Origin: Cyanophora paradoxa
Taxonomy: Eukaryota; Glaucocystophyceae; Cyanophorales; Cyanophoraceae
Direction: 5' to 3'
DNA: 64,000 nucleotides
Assembly: GCA_004431415.1 (NCBI GenBank)
Contig: QPMI01000038.1
Coordinates: forward strand, 186,001 to 250,000
Below, in pieces: positions 58,626 to 64,000 of this stretch; the stretch's first letter is position 1, and every line of letters starts with the position of its first letter. The notes beneath the pieces were generated by a model that did not search any database, was not told where the DNA came from, and saw only the letters and a list, made by a program, of their open reading frames with translations. The translations under genes and the position numbers were made by a program.

Positions 58626-61600
58626 CTACTCGTCGAAGTCCCCGGCGGCCGCCTCGGCGGCCATCGAGAGCAGCGCCTCTGCCACGTCCCCGGCCGCGTC
58701 GCCGGCCTCGCTGGCGGCGTTGGCCAAGGTGTCGGCGTCGGCGTCGCCGTCAACGGCGTCGGCGTCGGTGAAGAAGCCGTCGTCGTCGCTCGGCGGGGCG
58801 GGGCCGAAGCCGGGGTTGTGCCGCTTGTAGCGCTGCGAGGCCTCCACGATCTTCTTGAAGTCGGCAGCGACCGCAGCAGAGTCGGCCGCCACGGGCGCGA
58901 AGTTGGGGATGTTGTAGCGCGTGAAGAAGGCCGACTCGAGATCGTCGATCGTCTGGCGCCACCCCGCGACCATCTCCTCGGTGATGTCACGCAGGGCCTC
59001 CTCGGCCTTGTCGCACGCCCCGCCGGCCTCGAGCTTCTTCAGGAGCGCCGTCTTCTCCTTGGGCTTGCAATCGGCAGCCGCGAGGCGCTTCTCAATCACG
59101 GCGCGGGCGTTCGAGATGGCCTTCTCGAAGTTCCGGAGCGGGCGCGCGACGGCCAGGAACTCGGCGCGCTTCTCGGCGACGAGCTTGCGGAAGTCGTCGA
59201 CGTGCCGCGCGCGGCTCGGCAGGGTGTCCTTCTGCGCGCCGCGGAGTCAGGCGTGCGATTGAGCGCGATTGAGTTCAGCCGCGCACCTCGAGTTCCTTGG
59301 CGTTGAACTTGTAGCCCTTCTGGACGGCGCGGGCCCACGCCTCTCGTTCTTGGCCTTGGTCTCAGCGCCCTTGCGGTTCGCCTCGCGCCGCTTCTCGGCC
59401 TTGGCCTCGGGCGTCAGCTCCTCGGCAGAGGTCTTCGCGCGCTTGCGCTTGGGGCCCTCGGTCTCGGTCGCGTGGTCCGACTCCGCCGCCGGCTCGGGTC
59501 CGCCGCCGGCTCCGAGTCGACGTCCATCGCCTCGGGCTCGGACACGGGCGCCGCGGGCGCCGCGCGCGGCGGCGCCGGGCGCCGCGGGGTCGCCAGGCCC
59601 GCGGGGCGGGCCGGGGCGCCGGCGGGGCTGCTGCTGCTGCCAGCGGCGCCGTCGTGGGCGCCGAGAAGGCGGCAGACGCCCATGTACGCCGCGTGCGGCG
59701 GCCGGCGGCTCACAAAGGCGCGGTGGATGCGGATCTTCACTTGAACGATTTTCTCGGGCACGATGCCCTCCTCGACGAGGAACTTGATTGAGTCCTCCTT
59801 GATATCGGCGATGACGCTCTTCACGATTCCTTCCGCGTCCATCTGTGCCACCTCCTGCTTCGAGTAGAGCCGGAAAATGACGTCCAAGAACGTGTCGTCG
59901 AACGCCTTGATCGCGCGGGCCCGCAGCATCTTGGGGTCGACGTACGCCTTGGCGATCTGCGGGAAAGTGAGCCGATTGAATGAAATTGAACCGATTCAGT
60001 CGCGCGGCGCACCGTCAAGCTGGCAGCCTGCAGCCGAGCCTTCGAGCCGCAGCTGAACAGGAGGGGGTTCGTAGTGCCACCGAGCTCACGGTTGGGCTGG
60101 ACGGTCGTGCCGAACTTGCTGTTCAAGACCTTGCCGCCGGCCTCGCCGGTCTGCGGCGGCCAAGTCAGCTCAGATCTAGAGGTGCCGGATTGAATAGAAA
60201 TAGGTTCACCTCGGCCATAAGGGCGGCAGTCTTCCGCATGTTGAGGCGCGCCTTCGCGGCAAGGTAGCGCTCCATGGCGGCGTCGCGCGCCTTGCCCTTG
60301 ATGCAGCAGTTGCCGTCCTTGTCGAGAGTGACGGGCCAGTGGACGAGCTCGCGGTTGATGGCTTCAATCTCAGTGAACGTGAGGAGCACGTCCTGGCTGC
60401 CCAGCTTCACCTTGTACGAGCTCTCGCTGTCATTAATCATCTTCGACTCGCCCATCCCGCGCCTGGCGCGGATCTCCGTAACCTCGCCAGAGTCGTAGTC
60501 GTACTCTGCGGTGCGCTTGCAGATGGCGATGCGGGCCTTGCACTCGCGAGTCACGTAGTTCTTCGGCGCGTTGGGAGACACAGGCTGGCGCGTGGGTATG
60601 ATGGCCATGCGAAGCACCGATGCGCACACAAGGTAGAGCTTGCCGTACTCGGCACGCACAGACTCGTTCTCCCACGCGTCGCTGGCGATCTTGTCAAGCA
60701 AGTCCTTGCCGCCGGGCTTCTGAGCGGCCTCCCGAATCTGGCGACCAACAACGTCCTCGTCGTCGCTGGCGGCGGCGGCCGGGGCGTCGGCCGAGGCCGG
60801 GGCAACGGCAGCCGGGGCCGGGCCGGGGCGGCGGCAGCCGGGCCGGGCCGGGCCGGGGCGGCGGCAGCCGGGGCCGGGGTCGGCGGCTGATCGGCCTCGA
60901 CGGAATCAGAGCCGAGGGGATGAGCTGGAACGTGGGTCGTCCGGCTCTGCGCACAACGGGAGTCAATGGGCTATTCAAACAGACGAAAAACAGGGTTACG
61001 CACTAGGGCTCGCGGGCTTGGCGGCGGCGGGCTTGGCCGCGGGCTTGGCCGCGGGCTCGGCAGCGAACTTGGCAGCGAACTTGGCAGCCTTGGCGGCGAG
61101 CCTGGCAGCGAGACCGCCGGCGGGCTTGGCGGCGGCGGGCTTGGCAGCGGCGGGCTTGGCGGCGGCAGTCTCAGAGTCCCGACCGCGCTTCACTGCCGGC
61201 AAGGCGGTGAGCGTGGGCAGGCACGCGGGCAAGGGGCGGGGCTCACAGCGGTTCAGCGGCACGTTGTCGTCGTCGTCGTCCGACGTAGAGGCCGCCGAGG
61301 CCGGCTTGCTCGAAGGGCCCGCGGCCGGCTGGCTCGAAGGGCCCGCCACAGGCGCCACGGGCGCCGCGGCCGCCGGTGCAGCCAGGCTGGGGAAGTTCAA
61401 GGGGACGGCCGCTGCGGCGCGAAAAGGTCAGCGTGACGTCATGCGAGAAATTTCGGCAGAGTCACGGACCCTTGGCGCGCGGGGCGGGGGGCGGGGGGCC
61501 CTGGCCGGCGGGCTCGTCCTCGATATCGGTCATGTCGATGACCTCGGGGACACGGGACTGCTTGTCCTTGTCGACAAGCTGCATGACGTACGTGGCCTTG

Positions 61601-61884
61601 TCCGCCTGCGCCAAAGACGGACGGGAGTTAGAGGCGATTCAATCGGCAAGCCAATCCCCGCGCACCGGCACGGCGAGCACAAGGCCCTCGTGGTTGAGGC
61701 GGAAACAGCGGCGCTCGTCGAAGGGGAAATCGGGCTCGACGACAAACTCCTGAAGCAACGTGAAGTACGCAGAGGGCTGCGGCAAAACGGGCAAAATCAG
61801 CCAAGGCATGCGCTTTTCACCAAGGCAAAATCCCCTTACCGTGAGAGCGCCCTTGCCCTTGAGGTCGGACTTGGCAGAGTTCAT
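58626..61884 (-). CDS. Unknown nuclear-looking protein with Lys/Ala-Pro repeats and NLS; two frame breaks
   Basis: ATG 61884 opens MNSAKSDLKGKGALT. Exons 61884-61840, 61776-61666 and from 61605 join in phase (YFTLLQEFVVEPDFPFDERR; MQLVDKDKQSRVPEVIDMTD). An acidic run (STSDDDDDN) and histone-H1-like KPAAAKPAAAKPA repeats follow, then a conserved-looking block: DDEDVVGRQIREAAQKPGGK, LYLVCASVLRMAIIPTRQPV, VLLTFTEIEAINRELVHWPV, FDDTFLDVIFRLYSKQEVAQ, IVKSVIADIKEDSIKFLVEE. The C-terminal part has GPKRKRAKTSAEELTPEA (basic NLS), RAEFLAVARPLRNFEKAISN, and an acidic end at TAG 58626. Introns are typical for the window. Apparent single-base frame breaks lie in 59483-59514 and near 59340. No domain is recognised. 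Confidence 0.6.
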
Positions 61885-62286
61885 CTTGAGAGATCTGCGC
61901 GCAAAGGGAAAAGTCAGCCAAGTTTTGCAGCCAAGGGAAAACCGCGCGCACCGTGCGTTGCTAGCTAGCGCTGAGGCTTTGCGAATCTCGCTGGGCGAGT
62001 GGAATGAGGTTCGGAGGCCGGCGCTCGGGAGGTCATTCGGGGGCCCAGTTCGCAGCACCGGGAAACGCGACCGCAGGAAAACGCGCGCGCGGCATTTCGC
62101 GCTCGCATTTTCCGGCTTCCCGCATGATCGCGCGTCACGGTGACGCGTCACCGTCGGTGACGGCGACGCGTCCGCCGGCCTTCGACCCGTGACGGATCGG
62201 ATTCATCCCCATAGCACGCTCGACGGTCGGCGCGCGTGGGGTCGGCGACGGGCCGCGCGCGTTTTTTTCGAGCGCAATGAGTGACC
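61885..62286. promoter_or_regulatory. Divergent upstream region with GTGACG hairpins
   Basis: It holds a GT-AG intron just upstream of the minus-strand ATG, so probably a 5' UTR intron. Palindromes GCGTCAC-G-GTGACGC (62132-62146) and GTCACC-GTC-GGTGAC (62147-62161) also lie here. TGACG cores are bZIP/ATF-type sites, which is inference. Confidence 0.45.
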
Positions 62287-62649
62287 ATGGGCAACGCCGA
62301 GTCACGACCGCCGGGCGCGCAGGCCTCGACGACGCAGCCGCAGCAGCAGGCCGCGGAGGATGACGGCGGCGAGCTCGAGCTCAAGCTGACACTCTACGCG
62401 CTGGTGCTGCTGCTGGCCACGACGGCGCCGTACGGCCTGTACAAGGCCTTCCGCGGCCTCCACGGCCGCTTCGGCTGGAAGGGCAGCGCGCCGCTCGGCG
62501 TGGTGATGCTGCTCCTCACGTTCATGGTCGGGCGCGTCGGCCCGGCAAAGCTCACGATGACGTCAGGGCTCGCGCTCACGTTCACTGGCGTCTCCATGGA
62601 CAACGACCTGGCACTCGTGCTTCAGACCCTATGCAACTGCCGCAAGTAA
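62287..62649 (+). CDS. Intronless two-TM protein with N-myristoylation motif
   Basis: The 120-residue product starts MGNAESRPPG. Gly2 with Ser6 fits the N-myristoyltransferase consensus. A Gln-rich acidic linker precedes two hydrophobic segments, LTLYALVLLLATTAPYGLYK and APLGVVMLLLTFMVGRVG, and the tail ends LVLQTLCNCRK. No intron is needed, unlike almost all other genes here. ATG 62287 is preferred over the upstream GTG because it creates the myristoylation motif. GTGACG palindromes lie 126 bp before and 53 bp after it. No family is recognised; an acylated small membrane protein is as much as can be said. Confidence 0.6.
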   Translation: MGNAESRPPGAQASTTQPQQQAAEDDGGELELKLTLYALVLLLATTAPYGLYKAFRGLHGRFGWKGSAPLGVVMLLLTFMVGRVGPAKLTMTSGLALTFTGVSMDNDLALVLQTLCNCRK

Positions 62650-62695
62650 ATCACCGGACAGGGACTCGAACCCTTGATTCAACTCCGCAGGGTTT

Positions 62696-62720
62696 ACCGT
62701 CACCGTCACGGTGACGGCGC
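62696..62720. repeat. GTGACG palindrome cluster downstream of the two-TM gene
   Basis: CCGTCAC-G-GTGACGG (62703-62717) has 7-bp arms and repeats the CGTCAC/GTGACG arms of the upstream cluster at 62132-62161. A hairpin or protein-binding site is possible. Confidence 0.6.
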
Positions 62721-62776
62721 CTAGAGTCGGTTTATACAGCACGCTCGGCGCTCGGCACGTCGTATAATCGCATTCA

Positions 62777-63394
62777 TCACGGGTGGGGGAAGCCGGGCGG
62801 CGGCGGCGACAGGGCCGCGAGGCGCGCGACGGTGTCGCGCGCGATCCGATACGCCGGCACGAGGACGTCGTACACGTAACCGCGGCCCGTGCCGTCGTGC
62901 AGGTCGTAGTGGCCCGTGCGGCCGAAGAGCGACGGCTGGCCGACGTGCGGGCAGTGGTGCTTGAGCTCGTTGACGAGCGTGGCGAACGGCTTGCCGGCGA
63001 ACGCCAGCTCGCCGAGCCGCGCGCGGGCCTCCGCGACGAATCGGAAATCGCTCTGCGCGAACGGGTAGCTTGCGAAGTATATGTTGCCGTCGCGGCGGTA
63101 CGGGCCGCGCGGCTGCGCGCGCTCGCAGTAGTGCGCGACGCTGTCCAGCAGCGCCGCCAGGCTCACGGTGGCGGTGAACGCCAGCCCGTTCAGCTCGTCC
63201 GCCGCCGGCGCCCCGGCCCCGGCGCACAGCTCCTGGGCCTGGCAGACGAGCGCGCCGACCACGCACACCGCGGCCCGCACAGTGCCCAGGTGGCCGGCGG
63301 CGTTGAGGCCGCTGGCGGCCGGTTCCCGCGCGCCGCGCATCACCTGCCAGAAGCGCGAACCGTCAGACAGCAGCGGGAACGCGTCGTCCGCCAT
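62777..63394 (-). CDS. Intronless unknown protein, 205 residues
   Basis: ATG 63394 gives MADDAFPLLSDGSRFWQVMR. The frame stays open without introns to the stop at 62777. A hydrophobic segment (VRAAVCVVGALVCQAQELC) is followed by helices (LAFTATVSLAALLDSVAHYC) and a block with aromatic and charged residues: DGNIYFASYPFAQSDFRFVA, LVNELKHHCPHVGQPSLFGR, YVYDVLVPAYRIARDTVARL. The mixed, non-repetitive composition argues for a real protein, although the opposite strand is also open. No family is recognised. Confidence 0.55.
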   Translation of the reverse strand: MADDAFPLLSDGSRFWQVMRGAREPAASGLNAAGHLGTVRAAVCVVGALVCQAQELCAGAGAPAADELNGLAFTATVSLAALLDSVAHYCERAQPRGPYRRDGNIYFASYPFAQSDFRFVAEARARLGELAFAGKPFATLVNELKHHCPHVGQPSLFGRTGHYDLHDGTGRGYVYDVLVPAYRIARDTVARLAALSPPPPGFPHP

Positions 63395-63480
63395 GGGCTC
63401 ACCGTCGACGTGCGAAAGAAGCGCCGGGCCAGCGAACACGGCGCCAATCGGGCCCGCGGGGGCTCGAACTAGGGTCTTTG

Positions 63481-64000
63481 ATGGAAAGCGCCGAGGCGGC
63501 GGCGGCTGCAGCGGCGCTCGGCGCGCTGCCGGCCGGGCTCCGACCAGTCACAGCCCTGCGCGGCGATGCGGCCAACATCGCGGACGTTCTTTCGGAGCTT
63601 CGGTTGATCCGGGTCAACGTGCCCGACAAGTCGCCGGAGCTCTCTGAGATCGACTCAGCGCTCGCGCCGCTCGCGCTCCTATTCAGAAGCATGCAGGCCG
63701 CCGGGCTCGTGGACGCGCACCCGGCGCTCGTGACGCCGAAGCAGTTCGACGTCCTGCTCACGGACATCCGTGACCGCAGCGACCTGGAGTCAATCGCTCA
63801 GCTGTTCGGCGTCGCTTACCTCGCAGAAGCCCCGCCGGACCGCCGCCCCGCGTTCCCCGTCGAGGGCCAGATCGCCGGCCCCAACAGCCGGCCGCTCGCA
63901 GTCCTGCCGGTCGCCGCGAGGCGCGGGCGCGCCGTGTTCGCCCCATTCATCATCGACACGGGCTCGCCGCACACCTACGTCTCGGGCGACGTCATCGAGG
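63481..64000 (+). CDS. Intronless protein entering an aspartic-protease-like DTG motif (partial)
   Basis: ATG 63481 gives MESAEAAAAAAALGALPAGL. A helical region follows (SELSEIDSALAPLALLFRSM with variations; VTPKQFDVLLTDIRDRSDLE), then FPVEGQIAGPNSRPLAVLPV and FAPFIIDTGSPHTYVSG at the window's end. Two hydrophobic residues before DTGS, with a preceding beta-hairpin, fit the catalytic loop of retropepsin-like or DDI1-type aspartic proteases. The partner half and any downstream polymerase domains lie beyond 64000. Lack of introns plus a DTG motif suggests a retroelement polyprotein, but a cellular retropepsin-like protein is equally possible from this much sequence. Confidence 0.55.
   Translation, partial: MESAEAAAAAAALGALPAGLRPVTALRGDAANIADVLSELRLIRVNVPDKSPELSEIDSALAPLALLFRSMQAAGLVDAHPALVTPKQFDVLLTDIRDRSDLESIAQLFGVAYLAEAPPDRRPAFPVEGQIAGPNSRPLAVLPVAARRGRAVFAPFIIDTGSPHTYVSGDVIE

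Noticed and set aside
62650-62690. tRNA-like T-arm on the minus strand (GGGTTCGAGTCCCTGTCCGGTGA)
   Set aside because: No matching 5' acceptor strand, D-arm or anticodon arm could be found within tRNA distance, and the T-stem has a mismatch. A primer-binding site was also considered but there is no TGG start or adjacent LTR.

Overview
The window is nuclear DNA of a very GC-rich eukaryote, most probably a flagellated unicellular alga. Almost every gene is cut by short introns (about 40-120 nt). Most run GTGCG... or GTACCCC... to ...CGCAG, often with CTGAC close to the 3' end, and an unusual share start with GC instead of GT. A plastid-type ATP/ADP translocase points to an alga. A TMEM237-like transition-zone protein points to a cilium or flagellum. 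A pelagophyte-, haptophyte- or similar lineage would fit, but that is inference. Exons were joined by hand from splice signals, reading phase and recognisable domains; several 5' ends remain open and are marked.

Layout. 1-3369 (-): secreted protein with bacterial-Ig/SwmB-like repeats, running off the left edge. 3666-12112 (+): giant acidic/RS-rich repeat protein. 12892-14094 (-): GTP cyclohydrolase I with a signal peptide. 14567-17226 (-): LRR protein, divergent from a bZIP factor with membrane segments (17283-19214, +). 19971-20531 (+): small unknown protein. 20952-22969 (-): secreted NHL beta-propeller. 23186-27201 (+): four-TM protein with a long disordered tail. 27333-28500 (-): CAAX-type membrane protease. 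29151-31696 (+): F-box/LRR protein. 33831-34533 (+): PLAC8 protein. 35458-37951 (-): nucleotide translocase. 40661-44034 (-): SNF1/AMPK-like kinase with UBA and KA1. 44608-46563 (+): F-box/LRR-like gene. 46788-49145 (-): TMEM237-like. 49830-52984 (+): TMEM8/PGAP6-like membrane hydrolase.

52.4-57.1 kb is a duplication-rich patch. It holds a truncated inverted RING paralogue, a 56-nt G run, a RING/TRAF-finger/coiled-coil/RUN gene (53861-55737) that I reconstruct across seven phase-compatible exons, a displaced second copy of the TMEM8-like 3' end, and an LRR gene. 57770-58530 (+) is a zinc-finger protein. 58626-61884 (-) is an unknown nuclear-looking protein with two apparent frame breaks. 62287-64000 holds three compact intronless ORFs unlike the rest of the window: a myristoylation-motif two-TM protein, an unknown protein on the minus strand, and a protein entering a DTG aspartic-protease motif at the right edge. 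GTGACG palindromes bracket the first of them. This may be an integrated mobile or viral-type element.

The genes do not form one pathway; this is ordinary eukaryotic gene order with several divergent pairs. The most novel items are the RING-RUN architecture with its degenerate inverted copy, the intronless cluster at the right edge, and the frequent GC-AG introns.
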